This document shows, piece by piece, positions 9,616 through 16,783 of a DNA stretch of 64,000 nucleotides. The notes beneath the pieces were generated by a model that saw only the letters and a list, made by a program, of their open reading frames with translations, ran no database searches and was not told the origin of the DNA. The stretch covers positions 205,701-269,700 of the forward strand of contig NZ_QNQT01000005.1 in NCBI RefSeq assembly GCF_003362805.1, in the 5' to 3' direction. This stretch comes from Neobacillus piezotolerans (lineage in GTDB: Bacteria > Bacillota > Bacilli > Bacillales > Cytobacillaceae). The position numbers and the translations under genes were made by a program. Numbering within the stretch: the stretch's first letter is position 1; each line of letters starts with the position of its first letter.

Positions 9616-11016
9616 ATGAATATCGTGTGGTACAGGCGCGACCTGAGGGTGAACGACCATCTGCCCCTTTCAATGGCGGCCAAATACGGGGAAGTGCTTC
9701 CTTTGTATATTATTGAGCCGAGGCTTTGGCAAGGGGGAATTCTCTCCGCCCGGCATTTAGCCTTCGTGCTTGAAAGCCTCGAGGAATTGTCCAATCGGCT
9801 AGCCGGGCTTGGCGGCCGCCTTTATGTCACCTTGGGTAATCCGGAAGAGGTGTTCAAGAAGTTGAGGCAGGAGTATGGCGCCACCCGTGTCTTTTTTTAT
9901 AAAACGAGGGAGATGGCGGATTTCCCCTTTTTCGACAATCCGGAAAAAAGCGACATCCAATTCGAACCCACCCTGCCTTACACGTTTGAATCCAGGAACA
10001 TTCCTTCGAAAGCCAAATGGTTAAAAATGATGGAGGGTGAGGACGAAATAGCCCCGCCAAAACTGGCTTCCCCAGGGAGGCTGCCCCCTTGGCTTTCGGA
10101 CACCCTAGGAAAATTCCGGAGTTATCACGATGGCGGGGAGTTAATTCCTGCTGGCCAGCCAGGAGGGGAACGGAACGCGGAGGAAACGCTGCAATCTTTT
10201 TTAAAAGGAAGGTACGAAAAGTATGGAAGAAGCGAGGATGGCATTTTGAAAGCTTCGAATTATTCTAGCCGCCTTTCTCCATATCTTTCGTGGGGGAATC
10301 TATCATTAAAAACTGTTGTGAAAAAATCTTTGGGTGAATTGAGGGAAGCTAGAACTGCGGAACAGCAAAAAGCGATGACTTTGTTCCTGGACAGGCTCTA
10401 CTCCAGGTTCATCGCCTGTGAAACCTGCTGCTATGAAATGGATGGATTGCCATCATCAAAAGGAATTGCCTGGAATAGTGTAGAGGAGGAGCGGATACGG
10501 ATGGGTAGGACGGGTATCCCGATTATTGATGCCGCGATCCTTTCATTAAGGAAGACCGGATGGCTTCCATCTAGCCTTAGGGCTGTTTTGACAATTTTTT
10601 TATGCATTGGCCTGCGTCTTGACAAACAAATGGTAAAGGAGTTTCTTGGCAGCCTGCTGCTTGATTATGACCCATGTATTCTCACAAGGGAGGTGGAAAA
10701 ATGCGCTTCTTTGAGCGGAAGGAATTTATCGGGGTACTTTCACCCAGTTCGGTCAGGGAAGAAACTTGATCGCGAAGGGGTATTTATTAAGAGACATATT
10801 CCTGAATTAAACAGCCTTTCCGCCAAGTATGTGCATGAGCCATGGAGTTATCCGGGCTTTTACACGCTGGGTTATCCGGTCCCGTTAAAAGACCCGGAGA
10901 GCATATACAAGGCTATTAAACTGACAGCAGCGGATTCGGGCAACAAATCAAACAAGAATGTGACGAATCCGGTTGGGAACTGGGAGCAGATTGTTATGGA
11001 TTTATCCGAAGAATAG
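9616..11016 (+). CDS. Cryptochrome/photolyase family flavoprotein, divergent
   Basis: The 466-residue protein begins with the photolyase antenna-domain pattern (WYRRDLRVNDHLPLSMAA) and has the helical FAD-binding domain with GRTGIPIIDAAI near residue 296. It should bind FAD and either repair pyrimidine dimers using blue light or sense light. The catalytic half is unusual. The usual H-N-x-x-R segment reads LPSSLRAV, and the region expected to read like N-x-x-x-W-Q-W-x-x-G reads LTREVEKCASLSG. That argues against ordinary CPD photolyase function. The ATG has an AAAGGAGGAG site. It is a single-gene unit. Confidence 0.8.
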   Translation: MNIVWYRRDLRVNDHLPLSMAAKYGEVLPLYIIEPRLWQGGILSARHLAFVLESLEELSNRLAGLGGRLYVTLGNPEEVFKKLRQEYGATRVFFYKTREMADFPFFDNPEKSDIQFEPTLPYTFESRNIPSKAKWLKMMEGEDEIAPPKLASPGRLPPWLSDTLGKFRSYHDGGELIPAGQPGGERNAEETLQSFLKGRYEKYGRSEDGILKASNYSSRLSPYLSWGNLSLKTVVKKSLGELREARTAEQQKAMTLFLDRLYSRFIACETCCYEMDGLPSSKGIAWNSVEEERIRMGRTGIPIIDAAILSLRKTGWLPSSLRAVLTIFLCIGLRLDKQMVKEFLGSLLLDYDPCILTREVEKCASLSGRNLSGYFHPVRSGKKLDREGVFIKRHIPELNSLSAKYVHEPWSYPGFYTLGYPVPLKDPESIYKAIKLTAADSGNKSNKNVTNPVGNWEQIVMDLSEE

Positions 11017-11079
11017 TATAACCTAATAGGGGATTCATATCATTTTAACAATGTGTACACAATTTAATTGGTTTTAAAG

Positions 11080-11108
11080 TTTCCATTTCTATTTAAATGT
11101 AATATACT
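11080..11108 (+). promoter_or_regulatory. Candidate sigma-A promoter for ccpN
   Basis: TTTCCA (11080-11085) and TATACT (11103-11108) are separated by 17 bases, in an AT-rich stretch about 80 bases before the ccpN start. The -35 match is only partial. Confidence 0.4.
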
Positions 11109-11185
11109 AATTAAGAATAAATATAACACATTGAAAAGTAATCTTAAAAACTCTCACATTGATGAGGGCCGGGGAGGTGGGTTAA

Positions 11186-11815
11186 ATTAAACTGTCCAAA
11201 CGGCAGGAAGAAATAGTTGAAATCGTAAAGGCTTCCGGGCCGATTACCGGAAAACAAATCGCCGAAAAGCTTTCGGTTACAAGGGCTGCGCTTAGGCCCG
11301 ATCTTGCAATCTTAACGATGGCCGGAACGATTGACGCCCGCCCGAGGGTCGGATATTTCCTAAGCAAGAATGCCGCTTCCCCAGCTTTCGTCAATGGAAT
11401 AGAGCGAAAGCTGGTATCCGAGTATAAAGCCCATCCGATTGTAGTCCAAAAATCGGCTTCGGTATATGAAGCGATTGTCCAGCTTTTTTTGGAGGATGTA
11501 GGAACCCTTTACGTGGTGGATGAAAACGGCCATTTGGCCGGCGTTATTTCGAGGAAAGATTTACTCCGCGCTTCAATAGGGACAAAGAATACGGAAGACC
11601 TGCCAGTAAGCATTATCATGACGAGGATGCCCAATATCGTCATCATTGGCCAGAATGAGACGCTTCATGATGCCGCCAGAAAAATGATCGATTATCAGAT
11701 TGACTCCTTGCCGGTTGTAAAGGAAGTGGATAAAGTGACCAATACATATTCTATTATCGGAAGGATTACAAAAACAACCATCGTAAAAGCCTATCTTGAG
11801 ATTGCCGGGCTGTGA
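11186..11815 (+). CDS. ccpN: Gluconeogenesis repressor CcpN (HTH + CBS domains), ATT start
   Basis: The 209-residue product has an N-terminal winged-helix region (KRQEEIVEIVK, ITGKQIAEKL, TRAALRPDLAILTMAG) and two CBS domains that in the family sense ATP/ADP. It matches CcpN/YqzB, repressor of gapB and pckA when glycolytic sugars are present. The homologous HTH begins well before the first ATG of the frame (11318). The only codon correctly spaced from the GGGGAGG at 11171-11177 is ATT at 11186, just after an in-frame TAA, so a rare AUU start is inferred; CTG at 11192 is the alternative. It is followed by the PPDK regulator and ppdK. Confidence 0.88.
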   Translation: MKLSKRQEEIVEIVKASGPITGKQIAEKLSVTRAALRPDLAILTMAGTIDARPRVGYFLSKNAASPAFVNGIERKLVSEYKAHPIVVQKSASVYEAIVQLFLEDVGTLYVVDENGHLAGVISRKDLLRASIGTKNTEDLPVSIIMTRMPNIVIIGQNETLHDAARKMIDYQIDSLPVVKEVDKVTNTYSIIGRITKTTIVKAYLEIAGL

Positions 11816-11839
11816 GCCTGTTTAAGGAGAGGAACGAAA

Positions 11840-12661
11840 TTGGCGGAAAAGGAAATTGTTTACGTAATATCTGATTCGGTCGGGGAGACAGCAGAAATCG
11901 TCGTGAAAGCCGTAGCATCACAATTCAATGGAGGCCATGTTGATATCCGGAGAAATTCGTATGTGGAAGACACGGAAGACCTAGAGGAAGCGATTTTGCT
12001 GGCAAGGAAGGACCATTCGCTTATTGCCTATACACTTGTCGTACCGGCGCTTAAGGAATACCTCGACAAAAGGGCGGCGGAGGAAGGGATTACTGCGATT
12101 GATTTGCTGAACCCTTTGATGGATGCATTTGTTAAAAGGTTCAACAAGGAGCCGAGGCACCGGCCTGGGCTGATGAGAAGGCTCGATGAGGAATACTTCA
12201 GGAAGGTCGAAGCCATCGAATTTGCTGTTAAATATGACGATGGGCGTGATCCCCGGGGAATTGCCAGGGCTGATATTGTTTTGATCGGCGTATCCCGTAC
12301 ATCCAAAACCCCTCTGTCCATGTATCTCGCGCATCAGCGATATAAGGTAGCCAACGTCCCCCTTGTTCCGGAAGTGGCTCCTCCGGATGAGATATTTACT
12401 CTTCGGAGAGGCAAATGTGTCGGGCTTATTATAACGCCTGACAAGCTCAATGCCATCAGGAAGGAACGATTAAAAGCGCTTGGCCTTACTTCACAGGCAA
12501 ATTACGCGAGTTACGAAAGGATATTGGAAGAACTCGATTACGCCGAAAAAATAATGAAGCGGGTCGGCTGCCCGGTCATCAACGTATCAAATAAGGCGGT
12601 TGAAGAAACGGCAAGCCTCATACTGGATGTTCTTAAAATGGAAAGGAGCTCAAACCGATGA
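11840..12661 (+). CDS. PPDK regulatory kinase/phosphorylase (DUF299, YqfL)
   Basis: This 273-residue bifunctional regulator adds phosphate from ADP to a threonine of pyruvate phosphate dikinase and removes it by phosphorolysis. The P-loop-like motif GVSRTSKTP lies near residue 150, and YVISDSVGETAE at the N-terminus is characteristic. The TTG start has AAGGAGAGG upstream. Its stop overlaps the ppdK start (ATGA), so translation is probably coupled. The target protein encoded next confirms a PPDK rather than PEP synthase partner. Confidence 0.92.
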   Translation: MAEKEIVYVISDSVGETAEIVVKAVASQFNGGHVDIRRNSYVEDTEDLEEAILLARKDHSLIAYTLVVPALKEYLDKRAAEEGITAIDLLNPLMDAFVKRFNKEPRHRPGLMRRLDEEYFRKVEAIEFAVKYDDGRDPRGIARADIVLIGVSRTSKTPLSMYLAHQRYKVANVPLVPEVAPPDEIFTLRRGKCVGLIITPDKLNAIRKERLKALGLTSQANYASYERILEELDYAEKIMKRVGCPVINVSNKAVEETASLILDVLKMERSSNR

Positions 12662-15327
12662 ATAAATTTGTTTATCTATTCAATGAGGGAAACAGTGAAA
12701 TGAAGGATTTGCTTGGCGGCAAGGGTGCGAACCTGGCAGAAATGTCGAGAATCGGGCTCCCTGTCCCGTTCGGATTTACGATTTCAACCGAAGCGTGCAA
12801 TGCCTATTACGATTCGGGGGAAACAATTCCAACTGAAGTAATGAGCCAGGTTTTGGAGGCGCTGGGAAATCTCGAAAAGAGGATGGGCAAAAGACTGGGG
12901 GATCCAGCCAATCCATTGCTTGTTTCCGTCCGGTCGGGTTCCAAATTCTCGATGCCCGGCATGATGGATACAATCCTGAATCTCGGGCTGAACGATGAAA
13001 CGGCTGAGGGACTGGCGGCACTGACGGGCAATCCCCGCTTTGTTTATGATTCTTATAGAAGGTTCATCCAGATGTTCAGTGATGTCGTCCTTGATGTCGA
13101 CACGTTTTTTTTCGAACAATTCCTGGAGGAAATACGCACTGCCAAGGGGTATTCCTCAGATCCGGAAATGAATGCCGCGGACTGGTCGGAAGTGATTGAA
13201 GGATACAAGAATATAGTTGAAAAGCATACGAGAAAACCGTTCCCGCAGGATCCGAAAGAGCAGCTATTCCTATCCATCAATGCTGTCTTTAATTCCTGGA
13301 ACAACCAGAGGGCTATCGTTTACAGGCGTTTGAACAAAATCCCGGACCATCTTGGCACCGCGGTTAATATCCAGAGCATGGTGTTTGGGAATATGGGCAA
13401 TGATTCGGGGACTGGGGTCGCATTCACCCGTAATCCTTCCACAGGCGAAGCCGCTCTTTATGGGGAATATTTATTTAACGCCCAGGGCGAGGATGTGGTC
13501 GCTGGAATTCGCACGCCACGGCCGATATCCACGCTTGAAGCTGAAATGCCGGAAGTCTACAGGCAGTTTGCTGAAACGTGCGAGAAGCTTGAAAAACACT
13601 ATCTTGACATGCAGGATATAGAATTTACGGTTGAAAAAGGGAAATTGTATATCCTCCAAACCCGAACAGGGAAAAGGACCGCGCAGGCGGCAATCCGGAT
13701 TGCCGTGGAGATGGTTGAAGAAGGCTTGATTTCCAAGGACGAAGCGCTGCTGCGTGTGGACCCTGACCAGCTCAACCAACTCCTTCACAGAAGGATTGAT
13801 GATAAGTCCGACCGTGTCCGCATTGCAAAGGGGCTGCCGGCATCACCTGGGGCTGCGACAGGCATGGTTGTATTTGATGCGGATGATGCGGAAAGCCTTG
13901 CCAAAGAAGGCAAAAAGGTCATTCTTGTCCGTCCGGAAACAACGCCGGATGATATCCACGGGATAATTGCGGCGCAGGCGGTCGTAACAAGCAGAGGCGG
14001 GATGACAAGCCACGCGGCTGTAGTCGCGCGAGGTATGGGCAAAGCGTGTGTTTGCGGCTGTGAAGCATTGAAAATTGATTTGAAGAAAAGAGTTTTTTCG
14101 GCAGGGGAAACCTCAGTGAACTACGGGGATGTCATTACAATCGATGGAAGCACTGGTGAAATCATGGTTGGGGAAATACCGATGATCGAGCCTGAACTTT
14201 CGGATGAATTCAAACTTCTGCTTTCATGGGCGGACGAAACAAGGGCCATTTCCGTTAGGGCAAATGCCGATAATCCAGGAGATGCCCGGAAGGCATTGGA
14301 GTTTGGCGCGGAGGGAGTTGGCCTTGTCAGGACGGAGCATATGTTCATGGATGCGGCGAGGGTGCCGATTGTACAGGAAATGATCCTGGCCGAAAGTTTC
14401 GAGGAGCGGAGTGCCGCGCTAGAAAAATTATTGCCTATGCAGCAGGGAGATTTTGAAGGAATCTTCGAGGTCATGAAGGGCTTGCCAGTGACAATCCGGC
14501 TTCTTGACCCGCCGCTTCATGAATTCATGCCAGACAAAGAGGAACTGCTCGTCGAAATTACGAAACTGCAAATCCTGGAGCCTGATTCAGCTGAATTAAA
14601 AGAAAAGGAACATCTCCTGAGGAAAGTCCGTCAGCTGGAAGAGTTTAATCCGATGCTCGGCCATAGGGGGTGCCGCCTTGGCATGGTGAATCCGGAAATT
14701 TATATGATGCAAGTGAAAGCAATTTTCTACGCTGCCGCGTCTGTCGCAGAGAAAGGAATTACCGTAAAACCTGAAATTATGATCCCGCTCGTCGGCCATG
14801 TACATGAGCTCAGGGAAATGCGGCAGCTGGTAATTGACGCGGCAACACAAATAAAAGAGGAATCCGGCAGGGATTTTGAATATACTGTTGGTACGATGAT
14901 AGAAATTCCAAGGGCTGCCCTGACGGCGGATGAAATTGCTTCGGAAGCGGACTTTTTCTCATTCGGGACAAACGACCTGACCCAGACAACTTTCGGATAT
15001 AGCCGTGATGACGCGGAGGGGAAATTCCTGCAAACATATATCGAAAGAAAGGTATTGCCGGAGAATCCTTTTGCCGTCCTCGACCAAAACGGGGTTGGGA
15101 AGCTCGTCGAAATGGCAGTAAAGCTTGGCCGGACAACCAAGCCGTCGCTAAAAACGGGCATTTGCGGAGAGCATGGGGGAGAGAAGAGCTCGATTGATTT
15201 CTGTTTCAGGATGGGACTTAATTATGTCAGTTGTTCCCCATTCCGGGTGCCTTTGGCGCGGCTTGCCGCGGCGCAGGCGACTATCCGCCACCGAAAGCCA
15301 GCGGAAACAGTGGCCTTGAATGCGTAA
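12658..15327 (+). CDS. ppdK: Pyruvate, phosphate dikinase
   Basis: The 889-residue enzyme interconverts pyruvate + ATP + Pi and PEP + AMP + PPi. It has the N-terminal ATP-grasp part (GGKGANLAEMSRIGLPVP), the swivelling phospho-His domain with GGMTSHAAVVARGMG (His at about residue 452, regulatory Thr two residues before), and the C-terminal PEP/pyruvate TIM barrel ending with the catalytic Cys in TGICGEHGG (about 836). Length matches the family. Bacillus subtilis lacks this enzyme, so here CcpN and YqfL-type control may bear directly on PEP formation. Confidence 0.96.
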   Translation: MNKFVYLFNEGNSEMKDLLGGKGANLAEMSRIGLPVPFGFTISTEACNAYYDSGETIPTEVMSQVLEALGNLEKRMGKRLGDPANPLLVSVRSGSKFSMPGMMDTILNLGLNDETAEGLAALTGNPRFVYDSYRRFIQMFSDVVLDVDTFFFEQFLEEIRTAKGYSSDPEMNAADWSEVIEGYKNIVEKHTRKPFPQDPKEQLFLSINAVFNSWNNQRAIVYRRLNKIPDHLGTAVNIQSMVFGNMGNDSGTGVAFTRNPSTGEAALYGEYLFNAQGEDVVAGIRTPRPISTLEAEMPEVYRQFAETCEKLEKHYLDMQDIEFTVEKGKLYILQTRTGKRTAQAAIRIAVEMVEEGLISKDEALLRVDPDQLNQLLHRRIDDKSDRVRIAKGLPASPGAATGMVVFDADDAESLAKEGKKVILVRPETTPDDIHGIIAAQAVVTSRGGMTSHAAVVARGMGKACVCGCEALKIDLKKRVFSAGETSVNYGDVITIDGSTGEIMVGEIPMIEPELSDEFKLLLSWADETRAISVRANADNPGDARKALEFGAEGVGLVRTEHMFMDAARVPIVQEMILAESFEERSAALEKLLPMQQGDFEGIFEVMKGLPVTIRLLDPPLHEFMPDKEELLVEITKLQILEPDSAELKEKEHLLRKVRQLEEFNPMLGHRGCRLGMVNPEIYMMQVKAIFYAAASVAEKGITVKPEIMIPLVGHVHELREMRQLVIDAATQIKEESGRDFEYTVGTMIEIPRAALTADEIASEADFFSFGTNDLTQTTFGYSRDDAEGKFLQTYIERKVLPENPFAVLDQNGVGKLVEMAVKLGRTTKPSLKTGICGEHGGEKSSIDFCFRMGLNYVSCSPFRVPLARLAAAQATIRHRKPAETVALNA

Positions 15328-15403
15328 AAATCCCTTCAGTCCCGTAAATGCTTGATATTTCGTGAAAAATAGTTTATGATTTTCCTATCTTATAGGATAA
15401 GCA

Positions 15404-15519
15404 TAAAGGGGAGTAGCTTTTACAGCAAAGTCGTCAATTCGGGGCACTGCCTCCGGCTTTGTTGGCAGCAGCCATGTTGTTAGCAAGACCTTTACCTGTC
15501 AAGGGTAAGGGTCTTTTCT
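15404..15519 (+). promoter_or_regulatory. yybP-ykoY (manganese) riboswitch
   Basis: The conserved opening AAAGGGGAGTAGC (15405-15417), the CGGGGCACTGCCTCCGGCT centre and the closing helix GACCTTTACC/GGGTAAGGGTC followed by TTTT match the yybP-ykoY class, which binds Mn2+. It precedes a TerC/YjbE-family membrane protein gene, the usual partner, although about 480 bases intervene. Confidence 0.85.
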
Positions 15520-15523
15520 GTCC

Positions 15524-15564
15524 AAAAAGGGCCCTTGCCAATCGGCAGGGGCTCTTTCTTTTTC
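15524..15564 (+). terminator. Riboswitch-linked terminator
   Basis: GGGCCCTTGCC pairs (with two G-U pairs) to GGCAGGGGCTC across a four-base loop and is followed by TTTCTTTTT. It sits directly after the aptamer and is the likely expression platform. Confidence 0.7.
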
Positions 15565-15616
15565 CTAAGGATAATATAAAATTGAACATTTGTGGATTAC
15601 CCGAAACAAGTTGTTG

Positions 15617-15892
15617 TAATCCAGCTCTAGCGCCTAGCCAGTTTTCATCTTGGGAGTGCTACCTTGAGTATCTTGTAACAAATCATGGCTTGATAAAGCG
15701 ATGATTTGTTACAGCTCGAGGTCGCTTCGGTCCTTCAGGTGAAGTCAAAGAGCGACTTCTCCTTCAGGCCCCCCACAAGAGTAATCGTCGGAAGCATAAT
15801 CATCGCACGAAGGAAAAGCGTAAGCTTTTTCGAGGAGCGCTTGTCGGGGCTGACCAAGGCGCTTCCGCATCTTGTTCTATAGGCGCCCTCAT
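15617..15892. repeat. Interspersed Bacillaceae-type repeat (GCGCCTAG element)
   Basis: The stretch opens with CAGCTCTAGCGCCTAG and closes with CCAAGGCGCTTCCGC, giving short inverted ends (AGCGCCT/AGGCGCT). Internally it has a perfect 13-bp inverted repeat TGTAACAAATCAT (15674-15686) and its complement (15701-15713). I recall very similar non-coding repeats scattered in many Bacillus-group genomes. A shortened copy is at 19722-19763. It separates the riboswitch from its gene and has no credible ORF. Confidence 0.65.
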
Positions 15893-15996
15893 TGCCGTTT
15901 AGGTTGCATTTTTCAATGGCATCTAAATTTAACCGTGCAATAAAGGGTAAACTAAAACAAATTCGCTGCAGGAGTCAACGAAGGAGGAATTATTCA

Positions 15997-16674
15997 ATGG
16001 AATTTTTTTCAATGGAGTTTTTAACGGCGCTCATGGCGATTGTCATGATTGATCTGGTCCTGGCAGGGGACAATGCAATTGTTATCGGCCTTGCCGCAAG
16101 GAACCTGCCTAAAAATCAGCAAAAAAAGGTCATCCTCTGGGGAACCGCGGGGGCCATAATCATCCGCTCGCTGGCGACAATCATTGTCGTTTGGCTTTTA
16201 AAAATCCCCGGCCTATTGCTCGTCGGAGGAGCATTGCTCATTTGGATCGCCATCAAGCTTTTGGCTGAGGAGAAAGGCCATGACGTTAAAGCGGGCGATA
16301 ACTTTTGGGCGGCGATCAGGACGATTATTATTGCCGACGCCCTGATGGGGCTGGACAATGTCCTGGCGGTGGCGGGTGCGGCGCATGGCAGTTTTGTGCT
16401 TGTCGTCCTTGGCCTGCTTATCTCGGTGCCGATTGTCGTATGGGGAAGTACCCTGATTTTGAAATGGGTCGATAGATTCCCCATCATCATTACGGTTGGC
16501 GCTGCCATCCTCGGGTGGACCGCCTCAAAAATGATTGTGAGCGAGCCTTTCCTGAAGGAATATTTCGCAAATCCTGTTATAAAATATGGGTTTGAGCTGC
16601 TAATCGTCGCGGCAGTCGTTTTCATTGGAAGGGCAATCAAGAATAAACAGCAAAAGGCGAATGGCACTGCTTAA
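15997..16674 (+). CDS. TerC family membrane protein, YjbE type
   Basis: The ATG at 15997 with AAGGAGGAA upstream gives a 225-residue protein with about seven membrane helices. The paired acidic motifs VLAGDNAIVIGLA and ALMGLDNVLAVAG are the TerC signatures thought to bind metal. The YjbE group is often preceded by a yybP-ykoY leader, as here, and family members have been linked to Mn2+ export or metal loading of exoenzymes. The frame extends upstream to 15892, into the repeat, without homology. A terminator follows. Confidence 0.87.
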   Translation: MEFFSMEFLTALMAIVMIDLVLAGDNAIVIGLAARNLPKNQQKKVILWGTAGAIIIRSLATIIVVWLLKIPGLLLVGGALLIWIAIKLLAEEKGHDVKAGDNFWAAIRTIIIADALMGLDNVLAVAGAAHGSFVLVVLGLLISVPIVVWGSTLILKWVDRFPIIITVGAAILGWTASKMIVSEPFLKEYFANPVIKYGFELLIVAAVVFIGRAIKNKQQKANGTA

Positions 16675-16689
16675 AATTGTTTATGTTGG

Positions 16690-16720
16690 GGAACCAATCT
16701 TTATGATTGGTTCCTTTTTC
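16690..16720 (+). terminator. Terminator of the TerC gene
   Basis: A perfect GGAACCAATC/GATTGGTTCC hairpin with a five-base loop is followed by TTTTTC. Confidence 0.85.
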
Positions 16721-16783
16721 TATAGTACTATCTAAAAGAGGCATTATAAGAGTAAGGGATTTACGATGAAAAGGAGTAAGATG

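Noticed and set aside
15459..15704. 81-codon plus-strand frame
   Set aside because: It overlaps the riboswitch closing helix, the terminator and the repeat; there is no ribosome site or protein-like composition.
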